17,970 nt of DNA from Bradyrhizobium sp. (GCA_028290305.1 JAQGKC010000375.1:1-17970), one strand, 5' to 3'. Shown: positions 8,253 through 16,387, numbered from the stretch's first letter. Program-made: numbers and translations. Notes: generated by a model from the letters alone, not told the origin.

Positions 8253-9088
8253 TCCGAAAGCCGTTGCCGTTGCCGGTCGGTGAACAGTTTCATGATGGCG
8301 GCGGCAGTTTCCTCGATCGATCGCCGGGTGACATCGAGCTGTGCCCAATTGAACCTGGCGCTTAATCGCCGCGCGAACGCGACTTCATCCGCCACGGCCT
8401 GGCGATCGATATAATCGTCGTTGTCGGAACCGGCGCCCATACTCAACAACCGGTTCTGCCGGACCTGGATAAGGCGCTCCGGCGTCGCGTGAAGGCTGAC
8501 CACAAGCGGCTTTCTCAGCGTCTCCAACTGATGCGGGATCGCGATGCCCGGCACCAGCGGAACGTTCGCGGTGCGGATGCCGCGGTTGGCGAGATAGATC
8601 GACGTCGGGGTCTTGGACGTGCGGGAAACGCCGACCAGAACCACGTCGGCCTCCTCCAGGCCTTCGACATGCTGGCCGTCGTCGTGAATCATCGTGTAGT
8701 TCAGTGCATCGATCCGCTTGAAATATTCCGCATTCAGCGTGTGCTGCGCGCCGACGCGCCCGGTGGTAGCCGCGCCAAGATAGGCCTGAAACAATTGCAT
8801 GACCGGGCCGATAATCGAAAGGCTCGGTATATTGATCTCCTGGCACTTCGCCTCCAGCCGCGCGACCAGATCCTTCTCCAGCAAGGTAAACAGCACGATG
8901 CCCGGGGCTTCCTCGATTTCATCGAGCACGCGATCGAGCTGCTTCTGGCTGCGCACCAGCGGATAGACGTGTTCGACCGGCGTCACATTGGCATATTGCG
9001 CAGCCACCGCGCGCGCCACCGTGATCAGCGTCTCGCCCGTCGAATCAGAGACGAGGTGGAGATGAAAATAGTTGTTGGATGTGGGCAC
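8249..9088 (-). CDS. ppsR: Pyruvate, phosphate dikinase / PEP synthase regulatory protein (DUF299 family)
   Basis: A bifunctional kinase/phosphorylase that switches pyruvate, phosphate dikinase or PEP synthetase off by ADP-dependent phosphorylation and on by Pi-dependent dephosphorylation. The 279-residue length is normal. The N-terminus [13 protein letters not shown] and the P-loop-like GVSRTSKT (153-160) followed by [10 protein letters not shown] are the family hallmarks. The start is a GTG at 9088, with AGGGG placed 6 nt before it. It is the first gene leftward of the candidate origin and heads the series ppsR-maf-coaE-dnaQ, with a 4-bp overlap to maf. Which of the two target enzymes it controls cannot be told from this window, though dikinase is usual in alphaproteobacteria. 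Confidence 0.95.
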   Translation of the reverse strand: MPTSNNYFHLHLVSDSTGETLITVARAVAAQYANVTPVEHVYPLVRSQKQLDRVLDEIEEAPGIVLFTLLEKDLVARLEAKCQEINIPSLSIIGPVMQLFQAYLGAATTGRVGAQHTLNAEYFKRIDALNYTMIHDDGQHVEGLEEADVVLVGVSRTSKTPTSIYLANRGIRTANVPLVPGIAIPHQLETLRKPLVVSLHATPERLIQVRQNRLLSMGAGSDNDDYIDRQAVADEVAFARRLSARFNWAQLDVTRRSIEETAAAIMKLFTDRQRQRLSE

Positions 9089-9175
9089 CGTGACCCCTGT
9101 GTATCCTGTGAATCGCTGTGGAGCTTACCCGAGAGAATCGGGTGCGGGTCGACGTGTCAGGGATAACCCGGCTTT

Positions 9176-9184
9176 TTCTTCACA
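9176..9184 (+). promoter_or_regulatory. DnaA-box-like site 1
   Basis: TTCTTCACA differs from the consensus TTATNCACA only at position 3. It lies in the left half of the candidate origin. Confidence 0.35.
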
Positions 9185-9297
9185 GCCCTTCCCAAGAGGA
9201 AAAGTTCGTTCGACGTTTTGAATGATAGTGGGGTTATGTGGACTTGTCCCTTCATAAGCTTGCCACAACACAGCACAAGCATTTGAAGAGAGTGGTG

Positions 9298-9306
9298 TTA
9301 TTCAGA
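9298..9306 (+). promoter_or_regulatory. DnaA-box-like site 2
   Basis: TTATTCAGA differs from TTATNCACA only at position 8. It lies in the centre of the candidate origin. Confidence 0.35.
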
Positions 9307-9338
9307 TTACCCCATGTGCTGCCAGAACTGTTGATGAA

Positions 9339-9347
9339 TGTGAACAA
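9339..9347 (-). promoter_or_regulatory. DnaA-box-like site 3
   Basis: The + strand reads TGTGAACAA; its complement TTGTTCACA differs from TTATNCACA only at position 3. It faces site 2 at about 33 bp. Confidence 0.35.
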
Positions 9348-9413
9348 TCCCTGAGAATTGTGGGACAGCGTTGCGTGGGCCTAATCCACTGCTACTTAGA
9401 CTCAAACCTAAGA

Positions 9414-9435
9414 TTCTAAAATTATTGTTTTAGAA
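9414..9435. repeat. AT-rich perfect inverted repeat in the candidate origin
   Basis: TTCTAAAA (9414-9421) and TTTTAGAA (9428-9435) are perfect reverse complements separated by six bases (TTATTG). Immediately before it, CTTAG (9395-9399) and CTAAG (9408-9412) form a second short inverted repeat. The stretch has the lowest G+C of the window and could be the easily melted part of an origin, a protein-binding operator, or a rho-independent-like hairpin. There is no gene just before it that would need a terminator. Confidence 0.6.
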
Positions 9436-9460
9436 AAGAGCTGCTTGCGGATATGTCTCC

Positions 9461-9513
9461 GTTCGAACCGGTTTAGCGTTGCTCTCAACGTTGATATCGA
9501 TTGGAACGTTCCA
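9461..9513. promoter_or_regulatory. Run of short palindromes upstream of hemJ
   Basis: Perfect self-complementary words follow one another: GTTCGAAC (9461-9468) overlapping AACCGGTT (9466-9473), then CAACGTTG (9486-9493) and TGGAACGTTCCA (9502-9513). AACGTT occurs in both of the last two. They lie 50 to 100 bp before the hemJ start and could be operators for hemJ or protein sites of the origin. I know no regulator that fits. Confidence 0.4.
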
Positions 9514-9563
9514 GTGATGCGTGTAGCAGAACAGCATATTTTCGAATGAGTGAGCCCTCCACG

Positions 9564-9986
9564 ATGTACGAATGGATCAAGGCGCTGCATGTGATCGCCG
9601 TCATCTCGTGGATGGCGGGCATGCTCTACCTGCCGCGGCTGTTCGTGTACCATTGCGACGCGGAAGTTGGATCGAAGCAGTCCGAAACGTTCAAGACGAT
9701 GGAACGGCGATTGCTGAAGGCGATCATCAATCCGGCGATGATCGTGACGTGGCTGGCGGGACTTTACCTCGCCTGGGCCGGTCATTGGTTTTCGGCCGGC
9801 TGGCTGCATGGAAAGCTTCTGCTGGTGGTGCTGTTGTCGGGCATCCACGGTTTTTTTTCCCGCTGCGTCAGGGATTTCGCTGCCGACGGCAACACCAGAA
9901 GTCAGAAATTCTATCGTATTATCAATGAGGTGCCGACGCTATTGATGATCGGGATCGTCATTCTGGTAGTGGTGAAACCGTTTTGA
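9564..9986 (+). CDS. hemJ: HemJ, protoporphyrinogen IX oxidase (UPF0093 membrane protein)
   Basis: HemJ oxidises protoporphyrinogen IX to protoporphyrin IX in the inner membrane and is the form used by most alphaproteobacteria in haem synthesis. The 140-residue protein starting at the ATG at 9564 begins with the family signature WIKALHVIAVISWMAGMLYL, then PRLFVYH, with the histidines expected for haem/substrate binding. About four membrane segments are visible (near 5-25, 53-75, 80-100 and 120-138). An ATG six codons upstream (9546) and a longer frame are possible; none has a strong ribosome site. I chose 9564 because homologues begin just before WIKALHV. hemE, its usual pathway neighbour at this locus, is absent. 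Confidence 0.93.
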   Translation: MYEWIKALHVIAVISWMAGMLYLPRLFVYHCDAEVGSKQSETFKTMERRLLKAIINPAMIVTWLAGLYLAWAGHWFSAGWLHGKLLLVVLLSGIHGFFSRCVRDFAADGNTRSQKFYRIINEVPTLLMIGIVILVVVKPF

Positions 9987-10022
9987 TGGATACCGCCTTC
10001 GATGCAGCGCCTTGCCCCCTCC

Positions 10023-10051
10023 TTGCGGAAAGCCGGCCGATTTTCTATATT
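10023..10051 (+). promoter_or_regulatory. Probable sigma-70-type promoter of rho
   Basis: TTGCGG (10023-10028) and TATATT (10046-10051) are separated by exactly 17 bp. The start point would lie near 10058, giving an untranslated leader of about 185 nt before rho. The leader is C-rich and G-poor in its last part, the kind of sequence Rho itself binds, which would suit self-regulation. That link is inference. Confidence 0.6.
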
Positions 10052-10242
10052 AGTCAAATCCCACCCCACGCAGGCGGATGTGGTTGCGTCCCGGTTTCCT
10101 CGTTGAACCGGCCGCCGCATCAGGTTTGAAGCCTCTCCGGCACCTTCCTTGCTCAAGACTTCTGCGGATTTTCCTTTTTGGCGCCCGCATTTCTCAAAGC
10201 CACCTCGCAATCCCTCCCCCGTTATTCCACAGGACCATCCCA

Positions 10243-11508
<1,266 letters not shown>

Positions 11509-11526
11509 GCCGTTTCGACGGTTTTG

Positions 11527-11560
11527 AAGGGGGCGTCCTGTGCATTAGGGCGCCCTTTTT
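11527..11560 (+). terminator. Intrinsic terminator after rho
   Basis: Bases 11527-11539 pair with 11547-11559 in a 13-bp stem, including a few G-U pairs, around a 7-nt loop, running into five T (11556-11560). It starts 18 bp after the rho stop codon. Confidence 0.85.
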
Positions 11561-11591
11561 CGTGCGGGTCCGGGGTGCTTTTACTGCGCCA

Positions 11592-11769
11592 TTTGCTGCA
11601 GCAAACCTGCAGCATAATCGGACGCGGACGATTTATTCGCCAGCACTTCAACCCATTGAAATGATTTTGATTTGTTCCTAGCGCACGACTTCGAGTGCGG
11701 AAACTGCCCCCTCTTTGCAGCATAATGCTGCAGAAATGCTGCGGCATTTGTTGCGATGCAGCATTTCTG
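11592..11769. repeat. Cluster of GCAGCAT palindromes between rho and mnmE
   Basis: The 288-bp gap between the rho terminator and mnmE has no convincing gene but shows repeated symmetry. TTTGCTGCAGCAAA (11592-11605) is a perfect 14-bp palindrome, with a GCAGCATAAT at 11609. GCAGCAT-A-ATGCTGC (11717-11731) is a near-perfect palindrome. CAGAAATGCTGC (11731-11742) and GCAGCATTTCTG (11758-11769) are perfect 12-bp arms around 15 bases. The words GCAGCAT/ATGCTGC thus recur in both orientations. They may be operator sites or a structured mnmE leader RNA. The stretch at 11620-11700 is AT-richer than its surroundings. Confidence 0.65.
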
Positions 11770-11848
11770 TACAGGCAGTATGAAGGCACCCATCTAATTT
11801 GTTTTCGGGAATTGTTTGCCTGTTTCGGGAGTCGCGGGCAAATAGGCG

Positions 11849-13231
11849 ATGCATCCACGGGAACAGACCATCTTCGCGTTATCGTCGGGTCGGGCGCCGA
11901 GTGCGATTGCCATTGTCCGGGTGTCCGGACCGCAGGCCATCACTGCGCTGACCTCGCTGGCGGGCAAGGTTCCAACGCCGAGAATGGCGACGCGGGCATT
12001 GCTGTGCGATGCGAACGGGCAACCGATCGACGATGCGGTGATCCTGTGGTTTCCGGGGCCGGCGAGTGCAACTGGCGAGGATGTCGCGGAATTTCATGTC
12101 CATGGCGGGCACGCGGTACTGGCGGCATTGTTCGCGGTGCTCTCGGCATTTGAGAATGTGCGCGCGGCGGAGCCGGGGGAATTTACCCGCCGCGCCTTCG
12201 AAAATGGCAAGCTCGATCTCACCGAGGCGGAAGGTCTCGACGATCTGATCCATGCCGACACCGATCGGCAACGCCGCCAGGCGCTGCTTCAGTTGAAGGG
12301 TCTGCTCGGTGACAAGGCGCGCGACTGGCGCACGAGGATTATCGAAGCCTCGGCGCTGATCGAGGCGGGAATCGATTTCTCCGACGAAGCCGACGTACCG
12401 ACTGAATTGATCGCGCCGGCGCTGGCAAAGATTACGGCGCTGCTCGACGAAATCCGGGAAGTCCTCGCAGCGCAGGGGAAAAGCGAACGGCTGCGCGACG
12501 GGCTGGTGGTTGCGATTGCCGGACCGCCAAACGTCGGCAAGTCGACGCTGATGAATCAACTGGCGCGGCGCGAGGTCGCGATCGTCTCACCGCATGCCGG
12601 GACCACGCGCGACGTGATCGAAATTCAACTCGATCTCGACGGTTACCCGGTGACGGTGATCGATACCGCCGGGATTCGTGAGACTGACGATCCGGTGGAG
12701 CAGGAGGGCGTGCGTCGCGCGCGGGCGCGCGCCGCGGATGCCGACCTGGTGTTGTGGCTGGTCGATGCACGGCACGAACAAAATCTGCAGGAAGGCGCCG
12801 CGCCGGTGTGGATGGTGCGCAACAAGATCGACCTCGACACATATGGAGCTGCAGCGGTTGGTCCCGGAATTGACGCGACGAATACGGGGCAGCCGGCGAC
12901 CGTCTTGCTGCAGGGATCGCGCAGCCCCGGTTTCGGAATTTCAGCCAGCCGGGGTGACGGGATCCAGGAATTGGTCGCGGCTTTGGTGGCGTTTGCGGAA
13001 AATTACTTCGGCTCGGGTGAAGGTGGTCTGGTCACTCGGGCCCGGCAACGAAAATTGCTGCAGCAGACGGCGGATTCGCTGCAGCGCAGCATTTCTGTGG
13101 TCGGGGAGGGCGAGGAACTTGCCGCAGAGGATCTGCGGGCAGCAGCTCATTCGTTGGGGCGACTGCTCGGGCGGGTCGATGTCGAGGATATCCTGGATAT
13201 AATTTTTCGGGACTTTTGTATCGGTAAGTAA
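11849..13231 (+). CDS. mnmE: MnmE (TrmE), GTPase of the tRNA wobble-uridine modification complex
   Basis: With MnmG it installs the (carboxymethyl)aminomethyl group at U34 of certain tRNAs. The 460-residue protein has the tetrahydrofolate-binding N-domain starting [22 protein letters not shown] helical domain is split around the G domain, which shows Walker A GPPNVGKS (225-232), switch GTTRD (251-255), DTAG (272-275), NKID (325-328) and an SAS loop near 365. The C-terminus FCIGK carries the catalytic cysteine C457. The stretch between NKID and SAS is about 36 residues, longer than the roughly 20 of E. coli, and looks poorly ordered. The ATG at 11849 has only a weak AGG close to it. It is followed by two parS sites and then mnmG. 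Confidence 0.97.
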   Translation: MHPREQTIFALSSGRAPSAIAIVRVSGPQAITALTSLAGKVPTPRMATRALLCDANGQPIDDAVILWFPGPASATGEDVAEFHVHGGHAVLAALFAVLSAFENVRAAEPGEFTRRAFENGKLDLTEAEGLDDLIHADTDRQRRQALLQLKGLLGDKARDWRTRIIEASALIEAGIDFSDEADVPTELIAPALAKITALLDEIREVLAAQGKSERLRDGLVVAIAGPPNVGKSTLMNQLARREVAIVSPHAGTTRDVIEIQLDLDGYPVTVIDTAGIRETDDPVEQEGVRRARARAADADLVLWLVDARHEQNLQEGAAPVWMVRNKIDLDTYGAAAVGPGIDATNTGQPATVLLQGSRSPGFGISASRGDGIQELVAALVAFAENYFGSGEGGLVTRARQRKLLQQTADSLQRSISVVGEGEELAAEDLRAAAHSLGRLLGRVDVEDILDIIFRDFCIGK

Positions 13232-13270
13232 TATTTCTTGGGTATGTTTCTTGGTTCATTTCTATAAACC

Positions 13271-13284
13271 GTTTCACGTGAAAC
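13271..13284. promoter_or_regulatory. parS: parS centromere site 1
   Basis: Perfect 14-bp palindrome GTTTCACGTGAAAC, the core of the bacterial parS consensus TGTTTCACGTGAAACA, flanked by C and A. It lies between mnmE and mnmG and is bound by ParB to load the sliding clamp. Confidence 0.93.
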
Positions 13285-13306
13285 AAACACTCGGTTTGGG
13301 CCTGGT

Positions 13307-13320
13307 GTTTCACGTGAAAC
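13307..13320. promoter_or_regulatory. parS: parS centromere site 2
   Basis: Second perfect GTTTCACGTGAAAC core, flanked by T and G, centred 36 bp from site 1 in the mnmE-mnmG gap. Confidence 0.93.
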
Positions 13321-13389
13321 GTCCAATTAGCACCAATTTCCGGCTTTCGACTTTTGGCATCTCGCGATAGAAGTCGCGCCGTGAGCAGC

Positions 13390-15276
13390 ATGCAAATATC
13401 GTTCGACGTCATCGTCATCGGAGGCGGCCACGCCGGCTGCGAAGCCGCGAGCACCGCTGCGCGGATGGGCGCTAATACCGCGCTGGTCACCCATCGTTTT
13501 GCGACCATCGGCGCGATGTCCTGCAATCCCGCGATCGGAGGGCTCGGCAAGGGCCACTTGGTTCGCGAGGTCGACGCGCTGGACGGATTGATGGGCCGGG
13601 TCGCGGATGCCGGGGGCATCCAGTTCCGCATGCTGAACCGCCGCAAGGGCCCGGCGGTGCGGGGTCCGCGTGCCCAGGCCGACCGCAAGCTCTACGCCGG
13701 GGCAATGCAAGCCGCCATCAACGAGACCGCCAATCTCAGCGTGATCGAGGGTGAAGCCGACGAGCTGGTCGTCTCAAACGGTCGGGTCATCGCCATCCGT
13801 CTGGCCGATGGCCGCGAACTGTCCGCGGGTGCCGTCGTCATTACTACCGGCACCTTTTTGCGCGGGCTGATTCATCTCGGCGAAAAGAACTGGCCGGCCG
13901 GGCGCGTCGGTGAGGCGCCGGCGATGGGGCTTTCGAAGTCGTTCGAGCGCGCCGGCTTCATGCTCGGGCGGCTCAAGACCGGCACGCCGCCTCGACTCGA
14001 TGGGCGCACGATCGATTGGTCGGCGGTCGAGATGCAGCCCGGCGACGATCCACCAGAACCATTCTCGGTGATGACGGACCGGATCACGACGCCACAGATT
14101 CAGTGCGGTATCACCCGCACCACGCCGGCGACCCATGAAGTGATCCGAGCCAATGTGCATCGCTCGCCGATGTATTCCGGCCAGATCAAGAGCAGTGGGC
14201 CGCGCTATTGTCCGTCGATCGAGGACAAGATCGTCCGCTTTGGCGATCGCGACGGACATCAGATTTTCCTGGAGCCCGAAGGGCTCGACGACAGCACGGT
14301 TTATCCCAACGGCATCTCCACCTCGCTTCCTGAAGAGGTGCAGTTGGCGATTTTGGCGACAATTCCCGGTCTGGAGCAGGTCCGCATGGTCCGGCCGGGC
14401 TATGCCATCGAATACGACCACGTCGACCCGCGCGAACTCGATCCGACCTTGCAGACCAAGCGTCTGCCCGGGCTGTTCCTGGCCGGCCAAATCAATGGCA
14501 CCACCGGCTATGAAGAGGCGGCGGCGCAGGGGCTTGTTGCGGGTCTGAATGCAGCATTGGCGGCCGGCGGCGCCGACACCATCGTGTTCGACCGCGCCGA
14601 CGGCTATCTCGGGGTGATGATCGACGATTTGGTGACGCGGGGCATCACCGAGCCGTATCGAATGTTTACGTCGCGTGCCGAATATCGACTGACGCTGCGG
14701 GCCGACAATGCCGATCAGCGCCTGACCGACAAGGGCATCGCTCTGGGTTGCGTGGGGCAGGCGCGTTCGCTGCGCCACGCCGCCAAGATGGCCGCACTCG
14801 ATTATGCGAAGTCGCTGGCGAAGACGCTCACGCTCACCCCCAATGAGGCCGCCAAGCATGGGTTGGCGCTCAACAAGGACGGCCACCGTCGTTCGGCTTT
14901 CGAACTGCTGGCCTATCCGGAGGTCGGCTGGACTGAGTTGCGCGGGATCTGGCCGGAATTGTCGGCCATTGACCCAGCGATCGCGGTGCATCTGGAAATC
15001 GATGCCAAATACGATGTCTATCTCAAGCGCCAGACCGCCGATGTCGAAGCCTTCCGTCGCGACGAAGGGCTGATCCTTGGGGATATCGACTATGCCGCCG
15101 TACCGGGACTTTCCAACGAGGCTCGCTCGAAGCTTGCGGCGGCGCGTCCATGGACGGTGGGGCAGGCGGGCCGGCTCGATGGCCTGACGCCAGCCGGGCT
15201 GGGGATTTTGGCGGCCTATCTGCGCCGGGAAGCGCGGCGGAAGACGACGGTCGGGACTTCTGTGGCGAGCGCATAG
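13390..15276 (+). CDS. mnmG: MnmG (GidA), FAD-dependent tRNA uridine-5-carboxymethylaminomethyl modification enzyme
   Basis: This is the FAD-binding partner of MnmE in U34 tRNA modification. The 628-residue product is of normal length. It opens [16 protein letters not shown], the dinucleotide-binding fold, and contains both family signatures: the [16 protein letters not shown] segment after [18 protein letters not shown], and [21 protein letters not shown]. The C-terminal MnmE/tRNA-binding domain is complete, with [16 protein letters not shown] near the end. I start at the ATG at 13390 by similarity; a GTG three codons earlier (13381) has AGAAG 7 nt before it and is almost as likely. Two parS sites lie just upstream and another begins 5 bp after the stop. 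Confidence 0.97.
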   Translation: MQISFDVIVIGGGHAGCEAASTAARMGANTALVTHRFATIGAMSCNPAIGGLGKGHLVREVDALDGLMGRVADAGGIQFRMLNRRKGPAVRGPRAQADRKLYAGAMQAAINETANLSVIEGEADELVVSNGRVIAIRLADGRELSAGAVVITTGTFLRGLIHLGEKNWPAGRVGEAPAMGLSKSFERAGFMLGRLKTGTPPRLDGRTIDWSAVEMQPGDDPPEPFSVMTDRITTPQIQCGITRTTPATHEVIRANVHRSPMYSGQIKSSGPRYCPSIEDKIVRFGDRDGHQIFLEPEGLDDSTVYPNGISTSLPEEVQLAILATIPGLEQVRMVRPGYAIEYDHVDPRELDPTLQTKRLPGLFLAGQINGTTGYEEAAAQGLVAGLNAALAAGGADTIVFDRADGYLGVMIDDLVTRGITEPYRMFTSRAEYRLTLRADNADQRLTDKGIALGCVGQARSLRHAAKMAALDYAKSLAKTLTLTPNEAAKHGLALNKDGHRRSAFELLAYPEVGWTELRGIWPELSAIDPAIAVHLEIDAKYDVYLKRQTADVEAFRRDEGLILGDIDYAAVPGLSNEARSKLAAARPWTVGQAGRLDGLTPAGLGILAAYLRREARRKTTVGTSVASA

Positions 15277-15280
15277 AGGC

Positions 15281-15294
15281 GTTTCACGTGAAAC
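15281..15294. promoter_or_regulatory. parS: parS centromere site 3
   Basis: Perfect GTTTCACGTGAAAC core flanked by C and A, starting 5 bp after the mnmG stop codon. Confidence 0.93.
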
Positions 15295-15338
15295 AGAAGC
15301 GGCTCGCGGGATGTAGTGACGGAAAGGGTCTAAATCGT

Positions 15339-15422
15339 TCATTGCGAGTGAAGCGAAGCAATCCATACACTTGACTCGGAGAAGAACTGGACGGCTTCGT
15401 CACTTTGCTCCTCACGACGACG
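15339..15422. repeat. Dispersed intergenic repeat of the ATTGCGAG...CTTCGTC type
   Basis: The left part reads CATTGCGAGTGAAGCGAAGC and the right part GGCTTCGTCACTTTGCTCCT followed by CACGACG; the two halves are imperfect reverse complements. Elements of this wording are common between genes in Bradyrhizobium, Rhodopseudomonas and relatives and produce spurious minus-strand proteins beginning MDCFASLAM, which is also seen here. The right half has diverged, suggesting an old insertion. Confidence 0.7.
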
Positions 15423-15458
15423 GCAAATACCCAATTCTCTGGGCCGCATTTCGAGTCC

Positions 15459-15536
15459 GAAGCAGAGAAACAGATCGCCCGTCCTCACCGCGGACAAGCC
15501 GCTGCCCTGGCGCTGACGCCTGTTTCACGTGAAACA
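15459..15536 (+). pseudogene. Diverged duplicate of the rsmG 5' end, including a parS site
   Basis: This stretch resembles the true start of rsmG (15695-15778). In the frame shared with it the translation is EAEKQIARPHRGQAAALALT followed by PVSRET, against EAQKQPISPTLAPDKATALALT and PVSRET in RsmG. Eleven residues (ALALTPVSRET) and the DNA GGCGCTGACGCC before the parS are identical. After the parS the similarity stops. No start codon or methyltransferase body follows, so it is a relic or a copied segment, not a gene. A frame from 15405 to 15758 runs through it but shows no domain. Confidence 0.75.
15521..15536. promoter_or_regulatory. parS: parS centromere site 4 (full 16-bp consensus)
   Basis: TGTTTCACGTGAAACA, the perfect 16-bp palindrome and the best site of the five, at the end of the duplicated rsmG head. 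It is centred 241 bp from site 3 and 242 bp from site 5. Confidence 0.95.
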
Positions 15537-15557
15537 GCGCGGCCGACCAACTCTGAC

Positions 15558-15626
15558 GTCATCCTGAGGTGCGCGCTCTTGCGCGCCTCGAAGGATGGGC
15601 TGCAAATGACTGCCGTCATCCTGAGG
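15558..15626. repeat. Pair of GTCATCCTGAGG repeats with hairpin
   Basis: GTCATCCTGAGG occurs at 15558-15569 and again at 15615-15626. The first copy continues into a strong hairpin, with GCGCGC (15571-15576), TCTT loop, GCGCGC (15581-15586) and outer arms CATCCT (15560) and AGGATG (15592). The second copy lacks the hairpin. The wording matches a repeat family frequent in Bradyrhizobium-type genomes. It separates the duplicated rsmG head from the true gene. Confidence 0.65.
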
Positions 15627-15688
15627 CTCGCCGCAGACGGCTCACTCAGTGACGACTCCCGCGAGGCTGCAAAGATTGTCCCAGGCAA

Positions 15689-16387
15689 ATGGCTGAAGCA
15701 CAAAAGCAACCCATCTCACCTACTCTCGCCCCCGATAAAGCCACGGCTTTGGCGCTGACGCCGGTTTCACGTGAAACAGAGGCACGGCTGGATCGCTATG
15801 TAGATCTGCTGCTGGAATGGCAGGCCAAAACCAATCTCGTGGCGCCTTCGACACTTCCTACCCTGTGGACCCGGCACATCTCCGATTCGTTGCAGCTTTT
15901 GACTCTCGCCCCAACCGCGAAAACCTGGGCCGATCTGGGCAGCGGCGGCGGCTTTCCCGGTGTCGTGCTGGCCTGCGCGATGGCGGAAACATCAGGCGCC
16001 ATGGTTCATCTGGTCGAGCGCAACGCCAAGAAGGCGGCATTCCTGCGCGAAGCGCTGCGGATCACGGCGTCACCCGGCATCGTGCACCTAGCGGATATCG
16101 GGGATAATGTGGATAGAATCACGGGCCCGGTCGATTGCGTCACCGCTCGGGCGATGGCTCCGCTACACCAGCTCATCGGCTTCGCGGAACCGCTGGTAAA
16201 ACAGGGTGCGAAGGCTTTGTTTCCTAAAGGTCAAGATGTAGAGTCAGAATTGACCGAAGCCACTAAATATTGGAATATCAAACCCCATCTGCATTCCAGC
16301 CGCACCGGCGGACACGGCTGGATCGTCGAGCTCGATCATATCGAGCGGCGCAATCCGTCCGCCATAGCACATGGCACCCGCGCATGA
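15689..16387 (+). CDS. rsmG: RsmG (GidB), 16S rRNA (guanine-527-N7) methyltransferase
   Basis: RsmG transfers a methyl group from S-adenosylmethionine to N7 of G527 in 16S rRNA; loss in other bacteria gives low-level streptomycin resistance. The 232-residue protein contains LEWQAKTNLVAPST, the SAM-binding loop ADLGSGGGFPG (81-91), HLVERNAKKAAFLREA and VTARAMAPL. The first 25 residues are a variable tail. Residues 26-30 (VSRET) are encoded by parS site 5, so that stretch serves as both codons and centromere. The start at the ATG at 15689 has only a weak AGG 3 nt before it; a later start would remove part of the VSRET-linked helix. Its stop overlaps the parA start as ATGA. Confidence 0.95.
   Translation: MAEAQKQPISPTLAPDKATALALTPVSRETEARLDRYVDLLLEWQAKTNLVAPSTLPTLWTRHISDSLQLLTLAPTAKTWADLGSGGGFPGVVLACAMAETSGAMVHLVERNAKKAAFLREALRITASPGIVHLADIGDNVDRITGPVDCVTARAMAPLHQLIGFAEPLVKQGAKALFPKGQDVESELTEATKYWNIKPHLHSSRTGGHGWIVELDHIERRNPSAIAHGTRA
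15764..15777. promoter_or_regulatory. parS: parS centromere site 5, inside rsmG
   Basis: Perfect GTTTCACGTGAAAC core within the rsmG coding sequence, flanked by G and A. It is read in frame as Val-Ser-Arg-Glu-Thr. As I recall, RsmG of other rhizobia also has VSRET near its N-terminus, which suggests the site is conserved. Confidence 0.93.

Larger units (their letters stand above)
9089..9563. other. Candidate chromosomal replication origin (oriC)
   Basis: These 475 bp contain no credible gene and are clearly richer in A+T than the flanking coding sequence, most so at 9405-9440. The ppsR series on the left and the hemJ-to-parB series on the right are transcribed away from it. In Caulobacter crescentus and Sinorhizobium meliloti the experimentally known oriC lies at the hemE locus, in the rhizobial case beside the ppsR homologue, and parS/parAB are nearby. 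The layout here matches, except that hemE is missing. Near-matches to the DnaA box are listed separately; none is perfect. Four GANTC sites (9110, 9135, 9399, 9412), the target of the cell-cycle methylase CcrM, fall in about 310 bp. The ppsR and hemJ promoters must also lie here. Confidence 0.6.

Noticed and set aside
9501..9563. Longer hemJ start at 9501
   Set aside because: The extra residues do not resemble HemJ, and the region carries palindromes that look regulatory. The ATG at 9564 fits homologues best.
11581..11793. 70-residue minus-strand frame in the rho-mnmE gap
   Set aside because: It has no recognisable family and its sequence is shaped by the GCAGCAT palindromes. A broken small gene cannot be excluded, but support is too thin to list it.
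13086..13098. 13-bp match GCAGCATTTCTGT shared between the mnmE coding end and the rho-mnmE gap (11758-11770)
   Set aside because: In mnmE it encodes conserved protein sequence and has no inverted partner; probably chance in a GCAGC-rich context.
13774..15366. 530-residue open frame on the minus strand across mnmG
   Set aside because: It is antisense to an unmistakable mnmG, has no recognisable domain, and its first residues (MDCFASLAMN) come from the dispersed repeat at 15339-15422.
15405..15758. 117-residue plus-strand frame upstream of rsmG
   Set aside because: It is built from dispersed repeats and the duplicated rsmG head, and its end overlaps rsmG in another frame. It is explained as a relic, not a gene.
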